Positions 39,049 to 47,328 of a stretch of 64,000 bases of DNA are shown here, piece after piece. The stretch spans positions 372,001-436,000 of the forward strand of contig NZ_CANMFC010000003.1 of assembly GCF_947497025.1 (NCBI RefSeq), written 5' to 3'. Under the pieces are notes generated by a model. That model saw only the letters and a list, made by a program, of their open reading frames with translations, was not told the origin of the DNA and ran no database searches. The translations under genes and the position numbers were made by a program. How positions within the stretch are numbered: position 1 is the first letter of the stretch; the number at the start of each line of letters is the position of its first letter. The stretch comes from an uncultured Kushneria sp. (lineage in GTDB: Bacteria > Pseudomonadota > Gammaproteobacteria > Pseudomonadales > Halomonadaceae).

Positions 39049-39228
39049 ATGCAGCGTCGATGTTCCGGGGTGGTCATGACTGTGCTGATGTTGATGATGA
39101 CAGGATGTGCGGGCAAGGATGATACGGAATTTGTCTGGCAGCCCCCCAGGGTCAATGATCAGGGCACTCAGGCGGGTCAGAGGGCCTGTATGCCCGGACC
39201 GGACGGCCCCAGCAGCTGTAACCGTTAA
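39049..39228 (+). CDS. Small lipoprotein, 59 residues
   Basis: A short gene with a very good ribosome site (AAGGAGAT, four bases before ATG). The product MQRRCSGVVMTVLMLMMTGC... has a basic start, a Met/Leu/Val-rich core and a lipobox-like MTGC with Cys20 as lipidation site, leaving a 39-residue tail with two further Cys (47 and 57) that could pair. Met at lipobox -3 is unusual but tolerated. A strong terminator follows. Function unknown. A similar MTGC lipobox occurs in the lipoprotein at 61153. Confidence 0.72.
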   Translation: MQRRCSGVVMTVLMLMMTGCAGKDDTEFVWQPPRVNDQGTQAGQRACMPGPDGPSSCNR

Positions 39229-39255
39229 AGCCTTTATTGTTAGAGCAGTGACCCA

Positions 39256-39284
39256 TAAAAAACGGCACCCGAAGGTGCCGTTTT
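39256..39284. terminator. Bidirectional terminator
   Basis: AAAACGGCACC (39259-39269) pairs with GGTGCCGTTTT (39274-39284) around CGAA. It separates the small lipoprotein gene (+) from the convergent barrel gene (-), with a T-run in both directions. Confidence 0.9.
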
Positions 39285-39309
39285 GTCAGAACCTTTCGAC
39301 AATCGTCGA

Positions 39310-39888
39310 TTAGAACTGTACGCCAACAGAAGCCATGGCAGCGTCGATCTTGTAGTCGCTGTCCATGTCATAGCGCGTGTATTCAGCACGTGCGAAGACC
39401 GGAACGGTTTCGAACTGGTACTTGAGGCCCAGACCGTAAACCGGATCAGTGCCGTACTGGTTGCTGGCCGGGCCTTCCTGAGCATTGGCCTTCCAGTAGG
39501 CAGCACCAACGCGTGCATAACCGGATACGCCGTAGAACAGGGGCAGCTCACCGATGGCGCTCAGGCTGTAGGCCTTGGTCTGGTAACGGCCGTTGCCCTG
39601 ATCGGTACCGTAATCAATGTCGCCCAGATCGGCATAGTTGATTTCGGTAGAGAACCAGTCGTTGAACTTGTAACCAACGAAGGCGCTCTGAGCAGTGTCA
39701 TTGTTGTCAGTGATGCGATCACCGGACAGGTTACCATCGCTGAAGCTGTTGACGTCAGCATCGTGGACCTGCGCGCTACCTACACCCACACCGGAATAGA
39801 TGCCGGAGTTGGTGTCAGCCATGGCCATCGGAGCGGCGACCAGGGAAGAGGCGAACAGCGGTGCTGCGAAAAGTGCGAATTTTTTCAT
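39310..39888 (-). CDS. Outer-membrane beta-barrel protein (OmpA-like/porin family)
   Basis: A 192-residue protein with signal peptide MKKFALFAAPLFASSLVAAP and cleavage after AMA near residue 24. The mature part alternates aromatic and polar residues in short strands (GYKFNDWFSTEINYADLGD, VSGYARVGAAYW, VFARAEYTRYDM) and ends in Phe (SVGVQF), as needed for BAM recognition. Size fits an 8-stranded barrel. It resembles the OmpA transmembrane/surface-antigen-like barrels; ligand or role unknown. Strong AAGGAG site; likely well expressed. A promoter is proposed at 39991-40019 with a leader of about 100 bases. Confidence 0.85.
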   Translation of the reverse strand: MKKFALFAAPLFASSLVAAPMAMADTNSGIYSGVGVGSAQVHDADVNSFSDGNLSGDRITDNNDTAQSAFVGYKFNDWFSTEINYADLGDIDYGTDQGNGRYQTKAYSLSAIGELPLFYGVSGYARVGAAYWKANAQEGPASNQYGTDPVYGLGLKYQFETVPVFARAEYTRYDMDSDYKIDAAMASVGVQF

Positions 39889-40271
39889 GATGATCTCCTT
39901 GCATGAAACCTTTGTTGACCGGAGCGTCCTGCTCCATGATCAAAATCGATTCGATGAGCTGTTATTACTCGAACAGTGTTTTCAAAAACATTTTTAGCAT
40001 GAGAATCGGTTCACGTAAAGACTAGAATGCATCAGTCTGTTCGATGACGACATTTGCACAAACCTCTACTCGATACGGGCTGACAGTATAGCAACAGTCT
40101 GCGTTTTCGCCCTCTGCTGGTACATATGCTGGCCCGTATTTCGTTTTCAGTCGTGCCGGTAGTGGGGAAGCCATCCTTTCACCGGTACAATTCATCAGTA
40201 CAATGTCTGTCTTTGCGGTTCTGCCTCCGCAGTATCGCCTTTATTCTCATGTGCTCTTGCCTGGTTTTGAT
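39889..40271. other. Divergent gap between the barrel gene and miaE
   Basis: No gene is supported. The left part is the long leader of the barrel gene with a small hairpin (GGAGC 39921-39925 with GCTCC 39931-39935) and its promoter. The right part must hold the miaE promoter, which I could not identify. If the upstream ATG at 40203 were the miaE start, the gap would end there. Confidence 0.5.
39991..40019 (-). promoter_or_regulatory. Candidate sigma-70 promoter of the barrel gene
   Basis: On the minus strand TTTACG (40014-40019) and TAAAAA (39991-39996) are 17 bases apart, 4/6 matches each. The predicted leader of about 97 bases is typical for sRNA-regulated porins, although no sRNA is shown here. 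Confidence 0.4.
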
Positions 40272-40889
40272 ATGTCTGACGACCTGATGCCTGCCGAACT
40301 GCTCGACTTTCTCCCTTGCCGAACCCCCCAGCCGTGGGTGGATGCAGCGCTTGGCAATGAGCGTCTTTTGATGATCGATCACGCTCAATGTGAAAAAAAG
40401 GCAGCCTCCACGGCCATGAGCCTGATGTATCGCTATACCAGCCGTGCAGACCTTTTGACCAAGATGTCCCAGCTGGCGCGTGAAGAACTGCTTCATTTCG
40501 AACAGGTCGTAACGCTGATGCGTGAGCGGGGCATTGCCTATGAACATGTGTCGGCCTCACGCTACGCACAGGGCCTGCGTGAGCATGTTCGGGAGCAGGA
40601 GCCGGGGAGGCTGATCGATGTGCTGATTGTGGGGGCCTATATCGAAGCACGCTCCTGCGAGCGTTTTGCCTGTTTGATCCCTCATCTTGATGACACGCTG
40701 GCGAAGTTTTATCGCAGTCTGGTGAAATCCGAGGGCAGGCATTTTGAAGACTATCTTGAGCTGGCTGCGCAGTATGCCGATGAACCCATTGATGAGCGGG
40801 TGGCGTTTTTTGGTGAGGTGGAAAAATCGTTGATCGAGTCACCGGATAGCGAGTTTCGCTTTCACAGCGGTGTTCCGGTCGCTGCCTGA
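40272..40889 (+). CDS. miaE: tRNA-(ms2io6A)-hydroxylase MiaE
   Basis: A 205-residue diiron monooxygenase that hydroxylates the isopentenyl side chain of ms2i6A37 in tRNA. The four-helix ferritin-like core shows Glu and His ligands in DHAQCEKKAAS, REELLHFEQV, GAYIEARSCERF and SEGRHFEDYLELA. The start at 40272 (MSDDLMPAELLDFL) matches the length of pseudomonad MiaE; an ATG at 40203 would add 23 residues and neither has a clear ribosome site. miaA/miaB must be elsewhere. Terminated by the hairpin at 40916. Confidence 0.92.
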   Translation: MSDDLMPAELLDFLPCRTPQPWVDAALGNERLLMIDHAQCEKKAASTAMSLMYRYTSRADLLTKMSQLAREELLHFEQVVTLMRERGIAYEHVSASRYAQGLREHVREQEPGRLIDVLIVGAYIEARSCERFACLIPHLDDTLAKFYRSLVKSEGRHFEDYLELAAQYADEPIDERVAFFGEVEKSLIESPDSEFRFHSGVPVAA

Positions 40890-40915
40890 CGGGTTTCGCA
40901 GGATGGCGGCCAATG

Positions 40916-40946
40916 AAAGGACGCCCCATTATGGGGCGTCTTTTTT
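40916..40946 (+). terminator. Terminator after miaE
   Basis: GACGCCCC (40920-40927) pairs with GGGGCGTC (40933-40940) around ATTAT and runs into TTTTTT. The convergent lpxH transcript may use the same stem. Confidence 0.9.
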
Positions 40947-40949
40947 CTG

Positions 40950-41705
40950 TCAGCGCTGAGGCAATTGTGAAAGACGAAAGCTCGTCAGCGTCAGGGTCGA
41001 GTCGTCCAGACGAATTTCCCAGCCTTCATCCCTGCCATGACGCCAATCACCCAGCACATAGCGTTTGGCGTTTTGATCACCCTGCAGGGATAGATCATGC
41101 ACGTCAGGGCGATGGGTGTGACCGTGAATCAGCGTGCGAACATCATATTGCTGCATGATGTCTTCGACGGCGTCCTGGCTGACATCCATGATGTCATCGG
41201 ATTTGTTGCCATTGGCACTGCCGGACCCTTCACGCATGCGATCGGCCAGCAGGCGGCGCTGTTCCACCGGCAGGGCCAGGGTTTTCTGCTGCCACTGCGG
41301 GTCACGCGTCATGGCGCGAAACTGCATGTACTCACTGTCCTGAGTGCAAAGGCTATCGCCATGCATCAAAAGGGCGGGCGTTTTGCCATCAAGGGTCATG
41401 ATCGCGGGATCATCGATCAGTACGGCACCGGTGAGTTCGGCAAAATGCTCACCCAGCAGAAAATCGCGATTGCCGTGCATGACATACAGATGTCTGCCGC
41501 TGTCACTGAAGCGGCGCAGGGCATCAATGACCTGTTGCTCAAAGTCGCCGATGGCATCATCGCCGATCCAGCTTTCAAAGAGATCGCCCATGATATAGAG
41601 CGTGTGAGCATCCCGCGCACGATATTCCAGATAATTCAGAAATGCGTGGGTCAGCTCCGGAGCGTCCTGCTGCAAGTGCAGATCGGCAATAAACAGTGTC
41701 GTCAT
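40950..41705 (-). CDS. lpxH: UDP-2,3-diacylglucosamine diphosphatase
   Basis: A 251-residue calcineurin-like metallophosphoesterase that converts UDP-2,3-diacylglucosamine to lipid X in lipid A synthesis. Metal motifs run in order: ADLHL, MGDLFESW, MHGNRDFLLG, LMHGDSL and HGHTHRPDVHD. Length fits E. coli LpxH (240). It lies 65 bases after ppiB on the same strand, the same ppiB-lpxH pair as in E. coli. A Gly/Ser/Asn stretch (GSGSANGNKSDD) near residue 160 is a slight insertion. Confidence 0.95.
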   Translation of the reverse strand: MTTLFIADLHLQQDAPELTHAFLNYLEYRARDAHTLYIMGDLFESWIGDDAIGDFEQQVIDALRRFSDSGRHLYVMHGNRDFLLGEHFAELTGAVLIDDPAIMTLDGKTPALLMHGDSLCTQDSEYMQFRAMTRDPQWQQKTLALPVEQRRLLADRMREGSGSANGNKSDDIMDVSQDAVEDIMQQYDVRTLIHGHTHRPDVHDLSLQGDQNAKRYVLGDWRHGRDEGWEIRLDDSTLTLTSFRLSQLPQR

Positions 41706-41770
41706 GACCTCTCCTGCTTGAAGGGCGCAGTGTTGTGCTGCGCCTGAAACATTATTGCCCGGCGATTAGA

Positions 41771-42268
41771 TCAGGCATCGACCAGACGAGCAGATTCGAT
41801 GACAACGTCTTCTGCTGGGACGTCGGCGTGACCATGACGGCGTGTGGTCGCCACGGCCTTGATGCTGTCCACGACGTCCATGCCTTCAACCACCTGGCCA
41901 AAGACACAGTAGCCCCAGCCCGGGGGGGTGGGAGAGGTGTGGTTCAGGAAATCATTGTCGGCCACATTGATGAAAAACTGGGCCGTGGCCGAGTGCGGGT
42001 CACCCGTGCGTGCCATGGCAAGATGCCCACGGCTGTTCTTGAGGCCGTTGTCAGCTTCATTTTTGATGGGCTCGTGAACCGGCTTTTGGGAGAAAGTCGT
42101 ATCAAATCCGCCGCCCTGCACCATGAAGCCGTCAATGACGCGATGAAAAAGCGTGTTGTCATAATGGCCTTCACGGACGTAACGCTCGAAGTTGGCCGCC
42201 GTTTCGGGCGCCTTGTCATGAAAAAGCTCGATTTTGATATCGCCGGCACTGGTAGACAAAATGATCAT
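41771..42268 (-). CDS. ppiB: Peptidyl-prolyl cis-trans isomerase B, cyclophilin
   Basis: A 165-residue cytosolic cyclophilin without signal peptide. Catalytic and binding motifs are clear: [27 protein letters not shown] in part, with Arg/Phe of FHRV, and then [23 protein letters not shown] and [17 protein letters not shown]. Ends with SARLVDA. It catalyses proline isomerisation during protein folding. It reads divergently from glnS and forms a unit with lpxH. Confidence 0.96.
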   Translation of the reverse strand: MIILSTSAGDIKIELFHDKAPETAANFERYVREGHYDNTLFHRVIDGFMVQGGGFDTTFSQKPVHEPIKNEADNGLKNSRGHLAMARTGDPHSATAQFFINVADNDFLNHTSPTPPGWGYCVFGQVVEGMDVVDSIKAVATTRRHGHADVPAEDVVIESARLVDA

Positions 42269-42398
42269 GAAAAATTCTCTAAAAAGGCAATAAAGGGACA
42301 GCTTCAGGGCAGCTACGCGGGAGTGACGCGCGTCAGGCGGGTGGCCACTCGTGACGTCGGTACTGATACCTGCATGGCATGGTCCCGGGCGCTCACGC

Positions 42399-42404
42399 TA
42401 TAAT
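42399..42404 (+). promoter_or_regulatory. Consensus -10 box of glnS
   Basis: A perfect TATAAT 71 bases before the glnS ATG in the divergent ppiB/glnS gap. The -35 side is poor. Confidence 0.5.
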
Positions 42405-42474
42405 AGCGGCTTTGTCCGGACAGGCGAAACCGCGTCTGCCGGTATCCGTTGTCAACAAGGTCTGATCACGCCTC

Positions 42475-44154
42475 ATGAGCTCAGAAAGCACCAGCGCACC
42501 GAATTTCATTCGTACACAGATTCGTGAAGAGATCGAGCAGGGGCGCGTTGATACCGTCGTGACGCGCTTTCCGCCCGAACCCAACGGCTTTTTGCACATC
42601 GGCCATGCCAAGTCGATATGTCTCAATTTTGGCCTTGCCGAACAGCTCGGAGGGCAGTGCCATCTGCGCTTTGATGACACCAACCCTGCAAAGGAAGAGC
42701 AGGTCTATATTGATGCCATTCGTGAAGACATCGAGTGGCTCGGCTTCAAGTGGAGCGGCGAGGTTCGGTATGCCTCCAGCTATTTTAACCAGCTTCATGA
42801 ATGGGCCTGCCAGCTGATTCGCGATGGTCTGGCCTATGTCGATGATCTTGATGCCGAACAGATGCGCGAATACCGTGGCACGCTGACAGAGCCTGGTCGG
42901 CCCAGCCCGTGGCGTGATCGAAGCGTTGAAGAGAACCTGGCCCTGTTCGAGGGGATGAAAAACGGTGAGTTCGCCGAAGGCGAGAAGGTGCTGCGAGCCA
43001 AAATTGACATGGCCTCACCCAATATCAATCTGCGCGACCCGACCCTTTATCGCATCCGTCATGCCGTGCATCACCAGAGCGGCGACAAGTGGAAGATTTA
43101 TCCTTCCTATGACTTTACCCACGGACAGTCCGATGCCATCGAAGGCATTACGCACTCCATCTGCACGCTGGAATTTGAAGACCATCGTCCGCTCTACAAC
43201 TGGTTTCTGGACCATCTGCCGGTGCCGACCCGTCCACGGCAGATCGAATTTGCGCGCCTCAATCTGAATTATACCGTTACCTCCAAACGCAAACTAAAGC
43301 TGCTGGTGGATCAGGGCGTTGTCGATGGTTGGGATGATCCCCGTATGCCGACCATTTCTGGTATGCGCCGTCGTGGCTATACGCCTGCTTCACTCCGCAA
43401 ATTCTGCGATATGGTGGGTGTTTCCCGCGCCGCCGGTGTTGTCGACATTCAGATGCTTTATCATGCTATCCGCTCCGATCTGGAAGACAACGCACCGAGG
43501 GCGATGTGTGTGATGAAGCCGCTCAAGGTTGTGTTGACCAATTTGCCCGAAGATCATGAAGAGATCTTTGAGGTGCCGGGGCACCCGGCACGCGAAGACA
43601 TGGGCGTGCGTCAATTGCCGCTCAATCGTGAGATCTGGATTGATCAGGAAGATTTCATGGAGGAGCCGCCGAAGAAGTTCTTCCGTTTGGCGCCCGGCAA
43701 GGAGGTGCGTCTTCGCAATGCCTACGTCATTCGCTGCGATGACGTGATCAAAAACGAGCAGGGCGAGATAGAGGCGCTGCACTGCAGTGTTGATCTGGAG
43801 ACGCTGGGCCAGAATCCGGAAGGCCGCAAGGTGAAAGGCGTTATCCACTGGGTCAGTGCTCGCCACGGTGTCGAGGTTGAAGTGCGCAACTACGACAACC
43901 TGTTCCAGGTAGAAGCACCGGATCGTGACAAGGATGTTGATTTCCTGGAACACCTCAACACTCAGTCGCTCGAAACGGTTTACGGCATCGGCGAGCCCTC
44001 GCTGGTACAGGCCGGGCCTGAGCAGCGTTTTCAGTTCGAGCGTGTCGGCTATTTTTGCGCTGATCGCCATGATCACGGTACCGACCGCCTGGTCTTCAAT
44101 CGTACGGTCAGCCTCAAGGATGGCTGGGCAAAGGCGCAGAGCAAGTCAAACTGA
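42475..44154 (+). CDS. glnS: Glutaminyl-tRNA synthetase
   Basis: A 559-residue class I synthetase. HIGH at 41-44 in [16 protein letters not shown] and the KMSKS counterpart in [12 protein letters not shown]1 region has [16 protein letters not shown] and [18 protein letters not shown]-terminal anticodon-binding beta-barrels end with [15 protein letters not shown]. Sequence type ([15 protein letters not shown]) separates it from GltX. It charges tRNA-Gln, so no amidotransferase route is needed. cysS follows 14 bases later. Confidence 0.97.
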   Translation: MSSESTSAPNFIRTQIREEIEQGRVDTVVTRFPPEPNGFLHIGHAKSICLNFGLAEQLGGQCHLRFDDTNPAKEEQVYIDAIREDIEWLGFKWSGEVRYASSYFNQLHEWACQLIRDGLAYVDDLDAEQMREYRGTLTEPGRPSPWRDRSVEENLALFEGMKNGEFAEGEKVLRAKIDMASPNINLRDPTLYRIRHAVHHQSGDKWKIYPSYDFTHGQSDAIEGITHSICTLEFEDHRPLYNWFLDHLPVPTRPRQIEFARLNLNYTVTSKRKLKLLVDQGVVDGWDDPRMPTISGMRRRGYTPASLRKFCDMVGVSRAAGVVDIQMLYHAIRSDLEDNAPRAMCVMKPLKVVLTNLPEDHEEIFEVPGHPAREDMGVRQLPLNREIWIDQEDFMEEPPKKFFRLAPGKEVRLRNAYVIRCDDVIKNEQGEIEALHCSVDLETLGQNPEGRKVKGVIHWVSARHGVEVEVRNYDNLFQVEAPDRDKDVDFLEHLNTQSLETVYGIGEPSLVQAGPEQRFQFERVGYFCADRHDHGTDRLVFNRTVSLKDGWAKAQSKSN

Positions 44155-44168
44155 AGGGGAGTATCCGC

Positions 44169-45545
44169 GTGCAGATTTACAACACCCTGACGCGTCAGAA
44201 GGAAGTGTTTACTCCCATTGATGCGGGTAATGTTCGCATGTACGTCTGCGGCATGACCGTTTATGACTACTGTCATCTGGGTCATGCGCGCATGCTGGTG
44301 GCATTTGATGTCATTACCCGCTGGCTGCGTGCCAGCGGATATGGTCTGACCTACGTGCGCAACATTACCGATGTCGACGACAAGATTCTGGTTCGGGCTC
44401 GAGACAACAATGAATCGATCGAGGCGCTGACAGGGCGCATGATCGATGCCATGCATGAAGACGAGCGCCGCCTCGGCGTACTGCCACCGGATCAGGAGCC
44501 CCGTGCCACAGCGCATATTGACGATATCATTGTCATGATCAAAACGCTGATCGAGCGTGGCTATGCCTATCACGCCGACAACGGTGATGTGTTTTATCGT
44601 GTACGCCGTTTTGAGCAATACGGGGCGCTCAACAATCGCAATCCGGATGACATGCGCTCCGGCGCGCGGGTTGATATCGATCAGGCCAAGGAAGATCCGC
44701 TGGATTTCGTGCTCTGGAAAAGTGCCACGCCCGGTGAAGCCAGCTGGCCATCGCCGTGGGGAGACGGGCGGCCGGGCTGGCATATCGAATGCTCGGCCAT
44801 GTCGACCTGCTGTCTGGGCAATACCTTTGATATTCATGGTGGCGGGCCGGATCTGGCCTTCCCTCACCATGAAAACGAGATTGCTCAGAGCGAGGCGGCC
44901 ACCGGCCAGAAGTACGTCAACACCTGGATGCACGCCGGAGCGCTGCGTGTTGATAACGAGAAGATGTCCAAATCACTGGGCAACTTCTTCACCGTGCGCG
45001 ATGTACTGAAGGAGCACGACCCGGAAGTGGTGCGCTACCTTCTCGTCGCCAGCCATTATCGCAGCGCCATCAACTATGCTCCCGACACGCTCAGGGATGC
45101 CAGAAGGTCACTGGAGCGGTTCTACAACGCGCTTGAAGGGATTGATGTCATCGAAGGGGAGGTCAGTGGAGAATTTGCGACCCGCTTTACCCAGGCCATG
45201 GATGATGATTTCAATACCCCCGAGGCGCTGGCGGTCATGTTCGAGATGGCTCGCGAAATCAACCGCCATCGCAACGATGCGGCCCGTGCCGGAGCACTGG
45301 CGCATGAACTTGTTCGGCTTGGTAACATGCTGGGGCTTCTTGAGCGTTCGCCTGAAGACTTTCTTCAGGGAGCACAGCCCGGCATTGATGACGAAGACAT
45401 TGCGCGTCAGATCGAGGCGAGAAATGCAGCGCGCCGGGCGCGCGATTTTGCTGAAGCTGATCGCATCCGCGATGCCCTGGCGGCACAGGGCATTATCCTG
45501 AAGGACAGTCGCGAAGGCACGACCTGGGTCAGCGAGACCCGGTAG
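44169..45545 (+). CDS. cysS: Cysteinyl-tRNA synthetase
   Basis: A 458-residue class I synthetase. Zinc ligand Cys27 in [10 protein letters not shown] and HIGH-like HLGH at 36-39; further zinc ligands in [13 protein letters not shown] and [18 protein letters not shown] in [12 protein letters not shown]. The GTG start is preceded by GGGGAG. It is probably co-transcribed with glnS (14-base gap). A bidirectional terminator follows. Confidence 0.97.
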   Translation: MQIYNTLTRQKEVFTPIDAGNVRMYVCGMTVYDYCHLGHARMLVAFDVITRWLRASGYGLTYVRNITDVDDKILVRARDNNESIEALTGRMIDAMHEDERRLGVLPPDQEPRATAHIDDIIVMIKTLIERGYAYHADNGDVFYRVRRFEQYGALNNRNPDDMRSGARVDIDQAKEDPLDFVLWKSATPGEASWPSPWGDGRPGWHIECSAMSTCCLGNTFDIHGGGPDLAFPHHENEIAQSEAATGQKYVNTWMHAGALRVDNEKMSKSLGNFFTVRDVLKEHDPEVVRYLLVASHYRSAINYAPDTLRDARRSLERFYNALEGIDVIEGEVSGEFATRFTQAMDDDFNTPEALAVMFEMAREINRHRNDAARAGALAHELVRLGNMLGLLERSPEDFLQGAQPGIDDEDIARQIEARNAARRARDFAEADRIRDALAAQGIILKDSREGTTWVSETR

Positions 45546-45587
45546 CGGCGACGCAGGATCTGGTTTGAAAGGGTCTTGAGTGCAATT

Positions 45588-45616
45588 AAAAAGCCCCGCC
45601 AATGGCGGGGCCTTTT
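45588..45616. terminator. Bidirectional terminator between cysS and folD
   Basis: GCCCCGCC (45593-45600) pairs with GGCGGGGC (45604-45611) around AAT, flanked by AAAAA before and TTTT after, so it works for both convergent genes. Confidence 0.85.
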
Positions 45617-45657
45617 AATATCTGATAGGCCGGCCGATATAAAAGAATCGACCTTGC

Positions 45658-46515
45658 TCAGCTGTTGTCGTGTAGATCGGCCGCCATCAGCGTATTTTCA
45701 AGCAGTGAGGCCACGGTCATTGGACCGACTCCGCCCGGCACTGGTGTGATATGAGAGGCCCGCGCTCTGGCGCCTTCAAATTCCACATCGCCGGTCAGTT
45801 TGCCGTCGGCGGTGCGATTGATGCCAACATCGATCACGATGGCACCCGGGCGAATCCATTCACTCTTGACAAGATTCGGATTGCCCACCGCCACGATCAG
45901 AAGTTCTGCGCTCTCAACGTGTTGTTGCAGGTTGCGTGTAAAGCGATGGCACACGGTAATGGTACAGCCTGCCAGCAACAGTTCGAGTGCCATTGGGCGA
46001 CCAACAATGTTGGAGGCGCCAACAATGGTGGCTGTCATGCCGCGCACATCAAGCTGGTGCTCGTTCAGCAGTGTCATGACGCCCATGGGTGTACACGGAC
46101 GCAGGGTGGGCATGCGCTGTGCCAGGCGGCCAAGGTTGTAGGGGTGAAACCCGTCAATATCCTTGTGGGGATGAATGCGCTCAAGCAGGGGGCGGGCATC
46201 CAGATGGCCGGGCAGGGGCAGCTGTAACAGAATGCCATCAACGCTGGTATCCGCGTTGAGCTGATCTATCAGTGCTTCCAGCGCATGCTGTGTGGTATTT
46301 GCCGGAAGCCGGTGCTGAAATGACAGGATGCCGGCCTGTTCACAGGCGCGATGCTTGTTGCGTACATAAACCTCCGATGCCGCGTCATCGCCTACCAGTA
46401 CCACAGCCAGACCCGGCACTCTTTTACCTTCCCGGCGCCGTTCGGCCACCTGCTGAGTCACTCTTTCACGCACCTTCTGTGCCGTGGCCTTGCCATCAAT
46501 CAACTGTGCACTCAT
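45658..46515 (-). CDS. folD: Methylene-THF dehydrogenase / methenyl-THF cyclohydrolase
   Basis: A 285-residue bifunctional enzyme of one-carbon metabolism giving 10-formyl-THF and [24 protein letters not shown] holds the catalytic Lys, then [14 protein letters not shown], the HPYNLGRL and [11 protein letters not shown] motifs, and the NADP-binding [34 protein letters not shown] closes the family pattern. The ATG at 46515 gives [13 protein letters not shown]; an upstream in-frame start at 46557 is less likely. Confidence 0.96.
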   Translation of the reverse strand: MSAQLIDGKATAQKVRERVTQQVAERRREGKRVPGLAVVLVGDDAASEVYVRNKHRACEQAGILSFQHRLPANTTQHALEALIDQLNADTSVDGILLQLPLPGHLDARPLLERIHPHKDIDGFHPYNLGRLAQRMPTLRPCTPMGVMTLLNEHQLDVRGMTATIVGASNIVGRPMALELLLAGCTITVCHRFTRNLQQHVESAELLIVAVGNPNLVKSEWIRPGAIVIDVGINRTADGKLTGDVEFEGARARASHITPVPGGVGPMTVASLLENTLMAADLHDNS

Positions 46516-46653
46516 CAATATTCTGTCCTGGTGACGATTCAAGCGAACTTCGCTCATTTAGTGCTGCAATTGTCGCATCCCGCCGGATGCAGTCAATGAA
46601 TGTTCCTTGCGGGGGCGATGAAAGACATAAAAGCACTCTCTGACAAGTTATGC

Positions 46654-46681
46654 TTGACCCCGCTTTATTATAAGGTAAAAT
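46654..46681 (+). promoter_or_regulatory. Promoter of the tRNA cluster
   Basis: TTGACC (46654-46659, 5/6) and TAAAAT (46676-46681, 5/6) are 16 bases apart, 43 bases before tRNA-Pro. This fits a sigma-70 promoter driving all three tRNAs. Confidence 0.75.
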
Positions 46682-46724
46682 GCGCCTCGCATTGGCAGCG
46701 GCCTCGGCAGAGGTGCTGGCGTAT

Positions 46725-46801
46725 CGGGGTATAGCGCAGTCTGGTAGCGCGCCTGCTTTGGGAGCAGGATGTCGGGGGTTCAAATCCCTCTACCCCGACC
46801 A
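46725..46801 (+). tRNA. tRNA-Pro (anticodon UGG)
   Basis: A 77-base cloverleaf. Acceptor CGGGGTA pairs with TACCCCG, T-arm GTTCAAAT, anticodon stem CCTGC/GCAGG around TTTGGGA with TGG as anticodon, and an encoded ACCA end. The UGG species reads most proline codons. Confidence 0.97.
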
Positions 46802-46837
46802 ACCTTTTGATTTTAATAAAGAATTTGAAATCAAGGG

Positions 46838-46866
46838 TTGACAGCAAAAGCCACGGTCAATAGAAT
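46838..46866 (+). promoter_or_regulatory. Near-consensus promoter ending at the tRNA-Arg 5' end
   Basis: A perfect -35 TTGACA (46838-46843), 17-base spacer and TAGAAT (46861-46866, 5/6). The -10 box ends exactly one base before tRNA-Arg, so the predicted start is about 5-8 bases inside that tRNA. It could supply tRNA-His alone or be non-productive. Confidence 0.55.
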
Positions 46867-46943
46867 GCGCCCATAGCTCAATCGGATAGAGCAACGGCCT
46901 TCTAAGCCGTAGGTTGCAGGTTCGAGTCCTGCTGGGCGCGCCA
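46867..46943 (+). tRNA. tRNA-Arg (anticodon UCU)
   Basis: A 77-base cloverleaf. Acceptor GCGCCCA pairs with TGGGCGC, anticodon stem ACGGC/GCCGT around CTTCTAA giving TCT, T-arm GTTCGAGT and an encoded CCA end. It decodes AGA/AGG. Confidence 0.97.
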
Positions 46944-46975
46944 AAGTTTTGGTGTGTAGCCGGCAAAAGAGTAAT

Positions 46976-47051
46976 GGTGGGTGTAGCTCAGTGGTAGAGC
47001 CCCGGATTGTGGCTCCGGTGGTCGTGGGTTCGATCCCCATCATCCACCCCA
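46976..47051 (+). tRNA. tRNA-His (anticodon GUG)
   Basis: Acceptor GTGGGTG pairs with CATCCAC; the extra G at 46976 opposite C73 is the tRNA-His identity element G-1. Anticodon stem CCGGA/TCCGG around TTGTGGC gives GTG; T-arm GTTCGATC and encoded CCA are present. Confidence 0.97.
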
Positions 47052-47088
47052 TTATTTTTAAGCGCTGATAATTGTCAGTGTTTGCATT

Positions 47089-47120
47089 GAAAAGGGCGGC
47101 CCTGTGGGGTCGCCCTTTTT
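47089..47120 (+). terminator. Terminator of the tRNA cluster
   Basis: AAAAGGGCG-GCCC pairs with GGGG(T)CGCCCTTTTT, an extended GC stem followed by five T, 40 bases after tRNA-His. Confidence 0.9.
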
Positions 47121-47328
47121 GCTTTGCGTATTATCTGTCGAAGTGTTGTGCGGGAAGGGATGGTTTACTGGCTTCCAGTGAGTAAAGAAATTCCAATTTC
47201 CCCTTGAAATCGTATTAATCGGTGCCAATTAAGGCTTCGAGCTTGCCAGCATCTGATGGGGTTCTTAAAATCTGCGCCCTTGAGTTTTTTATTTCGAACA
47301 CGCCACCTGAGTGGGTAGAGGATCATTC

